Part shown: piece by piece, positions 11,844 to 21,623 of the stretch
Position numbering within the stretch: position 1 is the stretch's first letter
Layout: each line of letters opens with the position of its first letter
DNA from: Paramyrothecium sp. XJ0827
Taxonomy: Eukaryota; Ascomycota; Sordariomycetes; Hypocreales; Stachybotryaceae
Assembly (NCBI GenBank): GCA_020881915.1
Contig: JAJFPB010000013.1
Span: 496,001-560,000 of the forward strand
Direction: 5' to 3'
Length of the DNA stretch: 64,000 nucleotides
Notes under the pieces: generated by a model
Told to the model about the DNA's origin: nothing
The model's database searches: none
What the model saw: the letters and a program-made list of their open reading frames with translations, nothing else
Program-made: the position numbers and the translations under genes

Positions 11844-14558
11844 ATGATGTCCTCCGAACCATTCTCTTTGAGCCCTTCGTCCTGGAATCAACCAGGCGTG
11901 ATGGAGCGCGATGAATTCTCTTCTTCGCCAGCCGCCCCGTCTCCAGGAACCTCATTACCAACGACGCCATTGCCCCGTCCTCGCGGGACTGCCGCCGATT
12001 TTATTCAGGTCGATTGGACACTCTGGGGCCGCCAAGAGTGGGCCAAATGGCCCGGATTCGAGCGTTATACTGGCGGCCAAGACACGAGAGCATGGTGGCA
12101 ACAATATGGGTATCGCGTTAAGGACCGTTCCACCTCGCGGCAGGGAAATAAGCTGAAGTGGATCTGCGCCGACTGCTTTGCCCGAGGTTTCAAGAAGAAG
12201 TCAGACTTCTGTTTCGTCTGCTCGACAGGAGTCGCCATCAGGAAACACCTACTCAAAGCCCACGGGATTCTTGTAAGTGTGTGCCTCTCCTCTACGGTTT
12301 GATAACGTGCTGATTTGGCAGGCCCCGAACAAAGTTGTCAGCCCCGTGGGGGCTCATTTCTAGATGACAGGACCATCACCGACTTCATCGATGCCGACTT
12401 CAATAATCCCCACGACCAGTTTCTTCTCAGCAAGCTGCGTGGAAGATTCAGCAGCAAAGGCCTCCGAGTACTCCTCCTCGACTGGATTACCTACCATAAC
12501 CTGCCGTTCAACATTGTCAATACCGAGCGGTTCCAGCGGATCCTTCTCTACGGCAATCCCCTCCTTGATGTGACCCACATTCCCTCTGCGAAGACGCTGC
12601 TTCGCATGCTCGAATCCGAGTATAGGGGTGCCGTTGGGCCGGTAACCGAAGTGTTGCGCAGCGCTCGATCCCAGATTCATTTCTCCTTCGACGGTTGGAC
12701 ATCCAAGTCGTACACTTCGTTTCTTGGGATCAACGCTCAATTCATTGATAACCACTTTGTCCAACACCGAATCCTCCTTGGGCTTCGACCTCTCTCGGGC
12801 AGACACAACGGTGCTTCACTTGCCGATGAGGTCGCTGATACGCTCGCATTCTGGCAAATCAACGACCCGGACAAGGTTGGCTACTTCACGCTGGACAATG
12901 CTGCCAACAATGACACCTGCATGGACGATCTTGCCTTTGAACACGGCTTCTCAGCTGAAGAGCGACGGATCCGCTGCGCTGCGCATATCTTCAACCTTTG
13001 CGTGCGGGCAATGCTATACGGTTCGAAGCGAGAGAACTTCGCGGCAATCATCGCTGCCGATGGTGACGATCAAGATGACGATGAGGAGCTAGTTGATCAA
13101 GCTATCGACGAGGCCCTGGATGTAGAGATGGAAGACGGCACGGATGAAGACTTTGAAGCGAGCACTGCCGTTGGTATCCCAGAAGAGGACTTCCTATCAT
13201 CCCACCCAGCCCCGGAGGAGATCAATGGAGCCACTTTCAGGGAGTACAGCCAGAACGGCGCCGCAGGAATGCTTCACAACATCGGGATTCAGCTGCGAGC
13301 GACTACACAGCTGTACGAGCAGTTTCTTCAGTCTCAGCGCAAGGAATCCGGCCATGAATCAACACTTCACTGGGTCTTCAACAATGCCACCAGATGGAAC
13401 TCGGACATGCGGATGATGGAGAGGGCCCTTCGTCTCCGCCCGGCTCTCAATACATTCTTCAATGACGTTCAGAACCGTTGGGAAACTGAGGGTCTTTGTG
13501 ACAAACCGAAACCGGCAGTTCTGCAATACCGCTTAAGTGCGTACGACTGGAAGGTTATCGAGGTGCTTGTCAAGCTTCTGAAGCCTTTTGAAATCGCCAC
13601 CAAGCAACTTCAGGGCGACGGTATTCCCGACGCGAGGTCGACTTGTGGTAGTTTCGATGAATACTTCCCTGTCTTCGAGATCCTACTTGACCACCTCGAA
13701 GGAGCTATCGAAGGCACAATCTTTGAAGAAGTTGAGGATCCAGTGAGCAAGGAGAAGAAGGACGTCGAAGTCGCCATCTACGACGGGCTCGATAGCAGAA
13801 CCCGTAGATTGCTCCAGGTCTTTATCAAGCTCGGATGGAAGAAGCTGCACAAGTACTACAACCGTCTGACTAGCGCAGCTTATGTCGGCGCTGTTGTCTT
13901 CAACCCGGCGAAGAAGTGGCGCCTTCTCGATCAACTGTGGTCTCGAGTGCCTTCCCGTAAGGCCAAGGGTTGGCGATTAGAGTACGAATCCAAGCTCTTG
14001 GAGATCTGGGAGAGTTACAGGGAACGCGATGTTGACTACGAAGTCTTTGCTACATCTGACGAGGCCTCAATGGATTACATTGAGCGGAGACTTGCCAGGA
14101 GTGTAGCTGGGTCGCTATGCGCCCAGGGTTCGTCCTTGGCAGCGTCCAGTGCCCGCAAGAGCACCCGAAAGACGAAACACACAACAGCGGGAGCGACTGC
14201 TGATGACGAATATGCTCGGTACTGTGCTGAGGATGTTGTCAGCAGTCACCACTACAGAAGCAGGCCGATTGACTGGTGGAAAATCAACAGGAATCGGTAC
14301 CCGCGACTGTCTCTGATGGCGGTTGATATGCTCACCATCCCATCGTCGTCTGCGGAGAGCGAGAGGACATTTAGCAGTGCAGGACGTATGACGGCACCGT
14401 TGAGAAGCCGGCTGAGGAGGGAGATAGTGGCGATGGCTCAGTGCATTCGATCGTGGAGTAAAGCTGGGATCTACGCGCCTTCACTGCCGCTGGTTAGCCT
14501 CAGTGATGATCAATGGGTTGACGCACTTGCGTCGCTGAAGGGGACGAGTGACATTTAA
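11844..14558 (+). CDS. hAT family transposase (hAT-1), intact
   Basis: Cut-and-paste transposase of 881 residues in two exons, 11844-12272 and 12342-14558. The 69-bp intron has a GTAAGT donor and is joined at the second of two possible CAG acceptors, because the first leads to a stop after 13 codons. An N-terminal zinc finger of BED type is visible around residues 108-140 (CADC, then H-x4-H in KHLLKAHG). The catalytic core begins with SFDGWTSKSYTSF, where the Asp is the first acidic residue of the RNase H-like triad. The second Asp is in GYFTLDNAANND. A very acidic insert follows (about 250-300). The C-terminal dimerisation region is complete with WWKINRNRYPRLS and the SSSAESERTFSSAG block holding the conserved Glu. 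No frameshift or stop interrupts it, in contrast with hAT-2. Confidence 0.93.
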
Positions 14559-14754
14559 TCTGCCTAGTACTTGCCTTTGCACAATTGACGATGTTCTGCG
14601 ATGTCTTATCTGAAGCCGTGATACCTTCTAAACCCGCTCTGCACCTCTCACCACTCTTCTGTCGGGATATGACGGCATGACGGCCTGGTGATGATGACAA
14701 CGGTCCATTTGGTTCTAGGTCCTATTGGTGTTTCGGTCTCCGCCGGGATTAGTT

Positions 14755-15050
14755 CTACGTTCGATCGAGTTCGAATCGAATTCGATCGAATCTTGGCATT
14801 CGATAGATATCGAATCTACGGAAGACATGTTCGATTCGAGTCGAATCTACGGCACAAGAATTGTGGCGCGTTCGATTCGATACGAATCTGCGGGAGATGT
14901 GTTCGATTCGAGTCGAATCTACAGGACAAGAATTGTGGCACGTTCGATTCGATACGAATCTGTGGGAGATGCGTCCGATTCGATTCGAATCTACGGGGTC
15001 ACATTCGATTCGAACGCCAAGGCTTGGCGTTCGATTCGATAGATTCGTAA
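14755..15050. repeat. Right subterminal repeat cluster of hAT-1
   Basis: Mirror of the left cluster: repeated TTCGATTCGA and GAATCTACGG words. It includes a higher-order unit of about 80 bp present in roughly two copies, built on TGGCGCGTTCGATTCGATAC and its near copy TGGCACGTTCGATTCGATAC. The 195 bp before it (14559-14754) are the transposase 3' region. Confidence 0.85.
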
Positions 15051-15077
15051 GATGTCCACGCCTGTTCACAAGTCAGT

Positions 15078-15710
15078 ATGAATAACAACGATAACGAATC
15101 GCAGGCAATGCCTATCCCGAAAGTATCAATAGCTATGCTTTGTGAAGAGCCTGAGGCCGACTCATCGAGACCTTTGCATCTTCCCCCACCCAAGCTTGTG
15201 GTGACACCATCTACATCCTTTCCACCAATTGCACGGACTCAAGGCCGTGACTCGGAGGTTCAAGAGTCATATGATACACTGCCGCCGCTACTCTCCGAAA
15301 TTCCATCAAAGAGAGTGAACGCGGCCGCTGCGAGCAGCTTATCACCACCTACAAAGCCTTTTTTCCCGGCCGGGATTACGCGCCAAGATACTTGGTGCAC
15401 CGAGAAGCAACTACTCGATACCGGTACCAATCCAATCCAAAGTGGCAGCGGCGAGTCCGCCAGCCACGCATCAATCAGGCGTGTTAGTGATCTCGAAGGG
15501 CGAACTACCCATTTACTGACTCTTGGATTTCTATGTTCTCTGTAGATCATCCGGACTCATCAGGCCTTGTCGGCTTTTGTTCTCAAACATAATCTGGCAG
15601 TTCAGCCTGATGGCTCGACCGTGACTGGAGGATCTCAACTAACGAAGAGAGAAGTGAGCAGACTTTGGGCAGACTTTGAGGCTATTGTGACGGCAAAGTC
15701 AACAGAGTGA
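15078..15710 (+). CDS. Hypothetical protein (189 aa) with hAT-1 inserted just upstream
   Basis: Two exons, 15078-15482 and 15546-15710, join in phase through a GTTAGT donor and a TGTAG acceptor. The first part is proline- and serine-rich and probably disordered. The second exon is helical and charged (RTHQALSAFVLKHNLAVQ and LTKREVSRLWADFEAI). I recognise no domain. The ATG lies only 13 bases beyond the right end of hAT-1, so the native promoter and most of any leader are now 5.3 kb away. Expression is likely lost or driven from the transposon. Confidence 0.5.
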
Positions 15711-16288
15711 AGCTCGCAGCGATAGGATGAGGGGTGGGATACGCATGAAGCCGACATCGGGCAGTCAGGTTCACCTCGATGTACGAAGGGCCTAGAAGTT
15801 CATAGTAGCGTAATGTCACAATGTCTCTACCATAAGCCTCGTAACATGGACTGTGGAGCCGTTTACCCATCCATCCCCGTTCCCTTTTCTGTGCTGGTGC
15901 ATCACAACGTGTGTGAACGGTCTAGCTAGTGCCGGAAGTGGATGCAGTAACCTTCCCGCATCCCCATGCATGACGCTTTTTGCCCGTATCTTAGCCCGCA
16001 AATTGCCTCGGCCTCGTTGCCGGATTACGGATCTACCCTAGACCTCCTCCTTAAGGTAGAAGAACATATTACTCTGTACCTACACTTTCTTGGCAGGCTG
16101 CTGTAAATGATTGGCCCTTCTTCCGTACATTCAAGAAGACTCATGAAAGCAAAGATCGACTGTGCAGTATAAAACGAGTCTATCCGCTCCTAAGTTTCCC
16201 GCACACACATCGTAACATCAAAGATAACACAGACACTAGTCATTATTTTCACCAACTTGGCTCTTCATACTGTATCAATCATCTCAAC
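15711..16288. other. Upstream region of the cysteine-rich secreted protein gene
   Basis: No gene seen. The 3' half contains the promoter of the gene at 16289, including the TATA box listed separately and pyrimidine-rich leader sequence. Confidence 0.4.
16168..16174 (+). promoter_or_regulatory. TATA box
   Basis: TATAAAA about 115 bases before the ATG at 16289, followed by a C/T-rich stretch, a common arrangement for highly induced fungal secreted-protein genes. Confidence 0.5.
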
Positions 16289-16546
16289 ATGCAACTTTCT
16301 TCTATCGTTTTGACCTTGGGCGCTCTTGCTGCTACCCAAGCATCTACCGAATCATTCGAGGCATTTGAGACGCCCACCATCAGTCGGGTCGCCCGGGCTT
16401 GCCCTCGTGGCCAGTACATGTGTAACGAGAATAATAGTACTATCATGGTATGCAATTCCGTGGGAAGCAGTTGGCTTGTTTCATCAAATTGCGGAGGGAG
16501 GAACTGCTGCAGGAGGATCGGTGGCAATGTATATTGTGCGTGTTGA
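16289..16546 (+). CDS. Small cysteine-rich secreted protein (85 aa), effector-like
   Basis: Single-exon gene. An N-terminal signal peptide (MQLSSIVLTLGALAATQAS) is followed by a short acidic pro-region, a basic site (SRVARA) that could be cut on maturation, and a core of about 48 residues holding eight cysteines in the order C, C, C, C, CC, C, C. Such compact disulphide-rich proteins act outside the cell, often as effectors or antimicrobial or surface proteins. No homologous family is recognised, so the function is unknown. A TATA box at 16168 supports a real gene. Confidence 0.65.
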   Translation: MQLSSIVLTLGALAATQASTESFEAFETPTISRVARACPRGQYMCNENNSTIMVCNSVGSSWLVSSNCGGRNCCRRIGGNVYCAC

Positions 16547-17229
16547 GTGGGAAGGACTAGAAGTGAAAGAGGTCGCAGGAGAAAAAAAAGCGTTCACTGT
16601 TAGGCAGATGGAACTACTCATCCAAAACGCACTTTCACACCAACCGCTATTTCGTTTCTTCAGTAGGAAATCTTGCGCTACTTAATTCACAAATTCACAA
16701 AGATGTAAACCTCGTCGAAGGCACCGGCCCAGAACGGACTGAAGCATAATGTGACTTGTCTCTTCCTCCAGTTGCGGCCTCAGTGGTTCCAGATGTACGT
16801 GGCTTAGTGGTTAGATCGTCTTGGTCCTTCAAGGTGACCCTGCCACCCTCATTAATGACCAAGGAAGGATGGGTGTATATTCACTGCTCTTGGTCAAGTC
16901 AGGGCATTCCGCTCGGTCCGGCTGAGGCACTCCGCTCTGTCCATGGTGATAAAGTGGTCTTACCACACCAGCATTCATTTTCTCTTGCTTTTTTTTTTCT
17001 TTTGACAACCGAAAACCCAATACCTGACGGCTGGCTGTCTGCTGTTGACCGGTTCCGATATTGTTGCTATAGATTATCGAAGTCATTGCCTTGCCACTGC
17101 ATCCTTACTGCATCCTTACTACCTCCTTATCACTCTACATCCATCATTGCGCCATTACACTGCACACCGAGTTTGACATTGCATCCAAAGTTACATATCA
17201 GCAACTTTTCTTCTCCCACTCTGGCCGGA
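16547..17229. other. Upstream region of the MFS transporter gene
   Basis: Contains C/T-rich runs and a short tandem CATCCTTACTGCATCCTTAC near 17099. A reading frame continuous with the transporter extends upstream to 16756 but lacks an ATG and a transporter-like sequence, so it is treated as leader. Confidence 0.4.
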
Positions 17230-18990
17230 ATGAGTATCGTCGATATCAGTCCTGACGAGGACGCGAAGTTAAGCCCACGTTACAAACTTACAAATTCCTT
17301 CGCAGCGGTGGGTGGACTTATCCTGGGTTACGACTATGGGTCTACCACCGGCGTGATCCGTTCCCGAGCCTTTATCGTCGCAGCTGAAGACATCGATGCG
17401 ACGCACTTATCAGACAGGCACGCATCATGTATAATCTCCACTTTCTTCTCCGGTGCCTTCGTCGGCGCCTTGATTGCCGGCGCCATTGGCCATCATATCG
17501 GTCGCAGATGCATGATCACTGGCGCCTGTGGTGCCTACTCACTAGGGACCGTTCTCGAATTAACACTTGGGCCAAGCAAAGGTTCTTTCAAGGTGATGGC
17601 CTTTGGACGTTTCGTCAGTGGCATCGGTGTGGGCATACTCGCCGTCGGTATCATGCTCTACATGTCAGAGACAGTAAGTGAACCTTCCAGTGCGGTTCAT
17701 GCACACGTCAATTGGAAAGAAATAAGATTTCTTGCGTATTATCACACGCTAACTGTTCTTGAACCTGTTTACAGTGTCATGCGAGATGGAGGGGGTACCT
17801 CATGGCAGCTCACCACGTTTATATGTCCTTTGGCCTATTGCTTGGAGCAGTTCTCACGTGGGTAGTCGATGACATTGACGATGCTTCAGTATGTCGCTTA
17901 CTGATTGGGTTACGCCTTGTCTGGACTGCTATCCTGGCGTTCGGCACCTATCATTGTCCTGAATCTCCCCGCTATTTAGCTCAAAAGCTGCAACTAAAGG
18001 AAGCTCACGAACAGCTGAGCCTCTTACGACCACAGGTGCTGGCTGAAGAAATTCAAAATGAATTTCTGGAGATCATCAACGGCGTCGCGGCGAGCGATAA
18101 GTGTCCGGACAATTCTTCGTCCCCATCTTTACAAGGATGGCGCAGGCTGATGTCCATCGAAAATCGACTGCTTTTTGTCAACATCCTGCTCCAAGCAATG
18201 CATCAAGGGTGAGTCTCAACCCAAATCCAAGAATAGTCTCCTTTCATTCTCGTCCCAACAAAAGCGGCAAACAGGCGTCCTCGGCCAGTTGATTAGGATT
18301 CGAGGCAGAGAGAATGTAAACGCTCAGGACTAATTCATCCATTTCCGTCTGCTTCTACGGGACAGGACAGGTATAATTTTCATCATATTCTATTTGACTC
18401 CTTTGACCGAGGTCACACAAACCGTCAGGGATCCATTACTCAACATGCTGATCCTAACGCTTGCAATGGCATGTATGTCCCCTGTATCGATGTTGATAAT
18501 TGATCGCATTGGCCGACGGAGAGTTCTGATGGCAGGAGCATTGGGCATGTCGATCTGTCATCTTCTCATTGGGATTATGCACACAGTAGATGCACAGCTT
18601 GTGTTCATTGCTATATTTATCTGTTGCTACACCATGAGTTGGGGATCAATTGCCTGGGTCGTAACCGGCGAGATACCTTCAGCCACTAGCCGGTCTTGCG
18701 ACGTGGGGGTCTCTACAGCTTTCTACTGGTTATTGGCTGTGTTGATCTCTGCCTTCGGCCCAGCCATCGTCGCTGATGGCCGACGTCAAGGCAGATACCC
18801 GTGGATATTCTTTCTCTGGAGCAGTTCCTGTGTCTGTAGCTGCATTGGGGTCTACTACTTGGTCCCTGAGAGTAGCCACCGGTCTCTCGAACAGCTCAAG
18901 ACTATGACAGAGGCGTGCGATCCACGCTCGAGTCGCAAGTGGAGGCCACTTCCAACGCCGGTTCAAAGTCAAGGGGGTAGAGTTGCATGA
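17230..18990 (+). CDS. MFS transporter, sugar porter family
   Basis: Plasma membrane carrier of the major facilitator superfamily, sugar/quinate porter group, with twelve predicted membrane segments. Three exons, 17230-17673, 17775-18208 and 18366-18990, give exactly 500 residues, usual for the family. Donors are GTAAGT and GTGAGT. Family signatures visible: GYDYGSTTGVI in segment 1, the loop 2-3 motif GHHIGRRCMITGA, CPESPRYLAQK before the central loop, and IDRIGRRRVLMAGA in the second half. The rebuilt junction HQGTGIIFIIFY matches the usual segment 7 QxTG motif with H before Q. The C-terminal PESSHRSLEQL corresponds to the PET-GxSLEE motif in weakened form. Substrate cannot be told; sugars, inositol or quinate are candidates. 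Confidence 0.88.
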
Positions 18991-20096
18991 TGCAAAGCAG
19001 AGCACAGAGAGGGCAACCATGGCCACTTTGCAGAGGACTCTACGCTCATTTTCTGCAAATAAATACAGTCTCCTCAATTGCGATTGTGTCATGTGCTTGG
19101 GGATCTCGATTGGAAGTCTGAGCTCGAATCTTTGTTTTCAAATTGTCTTTTACACAAAACAGTCACACGGTCATACTGGGTCCCTTATATGGCTCGCCTC
19201 TTAGCTCCATTTCTCGCGTCAGCGAATCTTCACCGCTTGTTTGGTTCCCGTCGCAAACTGATACCGGTAGCACGGCTAAGTCCCGAGGCATACTGCCAGT
19301 CCCATCTCTGACCTTGTTATATCACAGGCCTGCATTAGGAAAAGTGGGTCGAAGCCCGCGACTCCTTCTGTGGAGACGACTAAATTCGAAATGGGAAGCT
19401 GGCAATGGGGCTTTGCTTAGCGAGGTTGTTCACGCGATCTATTGTACTCATTACAGACTGAGCAATACAGTTCACCAAATCCAGACCCAAAGGCTACGTA
19501 CCACAGTATCCATCAGCGCCACAATAGCTTTCTTTAATAATTTGCTTATTACTGTATGTATTTATTACTTGTGCCCGATCTAAGTACCGGTACCGGGAGC
19601 AGCAACGCTAAAGTCAATGAATTCACCTGAAGTCCTCAACAGCATGACGTCAGAGTCATCGGCCCGCAGCTGCAGAGGCTTCCGAACAAGAGCATAAAGG
19701 CCTGCTCGTCGCGTCGACCCACCGAAGCCTCTGTTCGTCAACCGCACCATCAAACCTGCTTCAACGGTATTGCCGAAGACATTCACTCGCACAAAAATTG
19801 AGCCAATTATCCAATAAATAAGGAGCTCTGAGCATGGGAAGTCTTTTGTATTAAGTGCGTGACAAAAAATAGTGCGAGAGTTAAGAATTGTGTATATGAC
19901 TCCGCTGGCTCTGGGCGTAGTAGCGAAACCGGTTGGAATCCCACGTATTTCTGTAGTCCTAAGATAAACCGCCCTAAAGGATCAACTAAAAATAAGTGGT
20001 TATTGCAGGCAGAGGTGTCTTCAGGTTTGGACACTCCAAGCTTCAGTATAAATTCTCACTCTATTCGCAGTCACAATACACGGCTCCAGCCACAGT
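18991..20096. other. Intergenic, with a possible coding relic near 19.6-19.8 kb
   Basis: About 1.1 kb without a clear gene. On the minus strand 19792-19590 gives a smooth protein-like frame (it includes RRAGLYALVRKPLQLRADD) that has no start, partner exon or recognisable family. It looks like a fragment of a decayed enzyme gene. Confidence 0.25.
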
Positions 20097-21152
20097 ATGG
20101 CCCGCTCTAAGAAACAATCTTTATGGATTGAAGCTTTAGGAATTTTTGCAAGAGATTACTACCCCCTCATAAAACAGGAAGTATATGAAAAGTCACGAGA
20201 ACATACACAAGTCATTTCGGCCTTTAAGACCTGCTTCTCCGGCCCAAGGTCCCGACCCTCCAGCCCAAGGTCCCGACCCTCCAGCCCAAGGTCCCGACCC
20301 TCCAGCCCAAGGTCCCGACCCTCCGGCCCAAGGTCCCGACCCCGATCACTGGCCGATTTCTTAGATACAGTATGGGAGGCGATGCAACCAGGCGGCGGGC
20401 CATCTTTTTATAGCAATCCTGCCTTAGTTCTATTTCTTCTAAATTTAATCCCCTCCTACACTTCGACGCAATTTTCAGAAGATTTGTGGCATACAATCTA
20501 TGATGTAGTGGTAGTTGAACACTTCGAGTCAGCGGTGCGGGAAGAGGTAACACACCACATCATACCAAAGAAGATGAATATTCTTCCAAACTGGTTTTAT
20601 CATCTCGAAGATCCCGGACTTGATCGCCATGACAGATTCAAGATGTATGACAGCATCAAATGGATCCAGTACAAGGATTGGCTTCCCATGATCAGGCAGC
20701 CAACAGATCTTCAGCACATCCTGGCCTTCACAAATCCACCTGAAGGCTTCCCGGTACGGCTTCGCGACGAGGAGTTAGAGGATACATCCGTCTTCTACCT
20801 CATGCTTCCATTTATTGTGCCAATGTTCATCTTGGCGAACCAGCCAAAAGGTCTGAAACCAGAGACGCTACCTGTTTTTCCGTGGAAAAACTTATATGAA
20901 GACGAAGAAATCGAGCTTGGTTGCGACGGGTCTGACATACCTCCCTTGGTATCCCTCATGGAACGTATCATCGAAAGTGCTGCATTCAGTACCTTTGATG
21001 GGAGACCAGAAGATGAAGATGAAACAGACTATACAGAATGCCCCGTTGGCAATGGATGGAACGTCAGTTATATTTGCAAAGACTATTGCAAACTCCAAAT
21101 CTATTTCCGCAACTCTCAATCTGGTAGGGAGATTACTACACTACTTCACTAA
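20097..21152 (+). CDS. Hypothetical protein (351 aa) with an internal Arg-Ser-Pro repeat
   Basis: Single-exon gene. After about 50 helical residues comes a basic low-complexity insert of five 7-residue units (RSRPSSP and variants), encoded by a 21-bp minisatellite. The remaining ~260 residues look globular, alternating hydrophobic helices and acidic loops, with a GCDGSDIPPLVSLMERI segment and a short Cys-containing end. No catalytic motif, signal peptide or membrane segment is evident. I do not recognise the family. The repeat insert is likely variable between strains. Confidence 0.6.
   Translation: MARSKKQSLWIEALGIFARDYYPLIKQEVYEKSREHTQVISAFKTCFSGPRSRPSSPRSRPSSPRSRPSSPRSRPSGPRSRPRSLADFLDTVWEAMQPGGGPSFYSNPALVLFLLNLIPSYTSTQFSEDLWHTIYDVVVVEHFESAVREEVTHHIIPKKMNILPNWFYHLEDPGLDRHDRFKMYDSIKWIQYKDWLPMIRQPTDLQHILAFTNPPEGFPVRLRDEELEDTSVFYLMLPFIVPMFILANQPKGLKPETLPVFPWKNLYEDEEIELGCDGSDIPPLVSLMERIIESAAFSTFDGRPEDEDETDYTECPVGNGWNVSYICKDYCKLQIYFRNSQSGREITTLLH
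20241..20345 (+). repeat. 21-bp coding minisatellite, five units
   Basis: Five near-identical copies of a 21-bp unit built on GGTCCCGACCCTCCAGCCCA. The copies differ only at one base of the Ser/Gly codon. Because the unit is a multiple of three, copy-number change would keep the reading frame. Confidence 0.9.
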
Positions 21153-21623
21153 TCAAGGTTTTCTCGCGAGCAGCCATTGGTGTAAAATTGCCCCATCCAC
21201 CTTGCAGCATCGGTAGCGCCTACAGGGGAGTATTTCACATACCAATGGGGATCTGTGTATCGATCAGGTCGGCATGATAGCTCCTGCAGAAGTGGTTCAC
21301 TTTCACCTGTGACTGTAATCCTGTGCCGCCGTGCCCCTCAAGCTGTGTGCAAGATCAGCACTAAGCCCGGCTATTGACGGTGGTCTGAAGAAGCTTCCTG
21401 AAGTGGTCAAGCTCACATTGTCGGCCAGAGGAAGGTGTTCTCGCGCAAGGGGTAGGGATAGTCTGGTTACCTAGGCATGGCACATGGTTTTTTTGTCCCT
21501 TTGAAAGCACATGATCATTTGTTCTACATAGCGTCACAAGTGATGTGAAGTCACCAATCTGAAATGAGTTGTAGATATAAGAATTATTGAAAGTGTCGGC
21601 GTTCGTCCTACTGCAAATTCAAC
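21153..21623. other. Upstream region of the flavin monooxygenase gene
   Basis: No gene recognised in about 470 bases; presumed promoter of the gene starting at 21624. Confidence 0.35.

Larger units (their letters stand above)
9789..15064 (+). mobile_element. Complete hAT DNA transposon (hAT-1), 5276 bp
   Basis: Ends are defined by imperfect inverted repeats of about 22 bp. The left end starts CAGGGATGGACATC at 9789. The right end, read from the other strand at 15064, starts CAGGCGTGGACATC. Mismatches are at positions 5, 6, 15 and 16. The terminal CAGG and the GGACAT core are usual for fungal hAT elements. The ends are followed inward by dense GAATCGA/TTCGATT arrays, then a ~1.7-kb non-coding left part, then one spliced transposase gene. 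Flanking 8-bp direct repeats are identical. Intact ends, intact coding frame and a perfect duplication mean the element could be mobile. Confidence 0.95.
9781..15072. repeat. 8-bp target-site duplication flanking hAT-1
   Basis: The octamer TTCACAAG occurs at 9781-9788, directly before the element, and again at 15065-15072, directly after it, with no mismatch. Eight base pairs is the standard duplication size for hAT transposases. A perfect copy argues for a recent insertion. Confidence 0.95.

Noticed and set aside
12315..12341. Start of the hAT-1 second exon at 12315 or at the first CAG
   Set aside because: The first acceptor leads to an early stop, and the frame above 12342 has no ATG; the CAG ending at 12341 joins exon 1 in phase.
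14688..15085. Similar Arg/Ser/Asp-rich frames at the right end of hAT-1
   Set aside because: Same cause: repeat translation.
16756..17229. N-terminal extension of the MFS transporter by 158 codons
   Set aside because: No ATG start, and the sequence is unlike a transporter; the ATG at 17230 gives the normal 500 residues.
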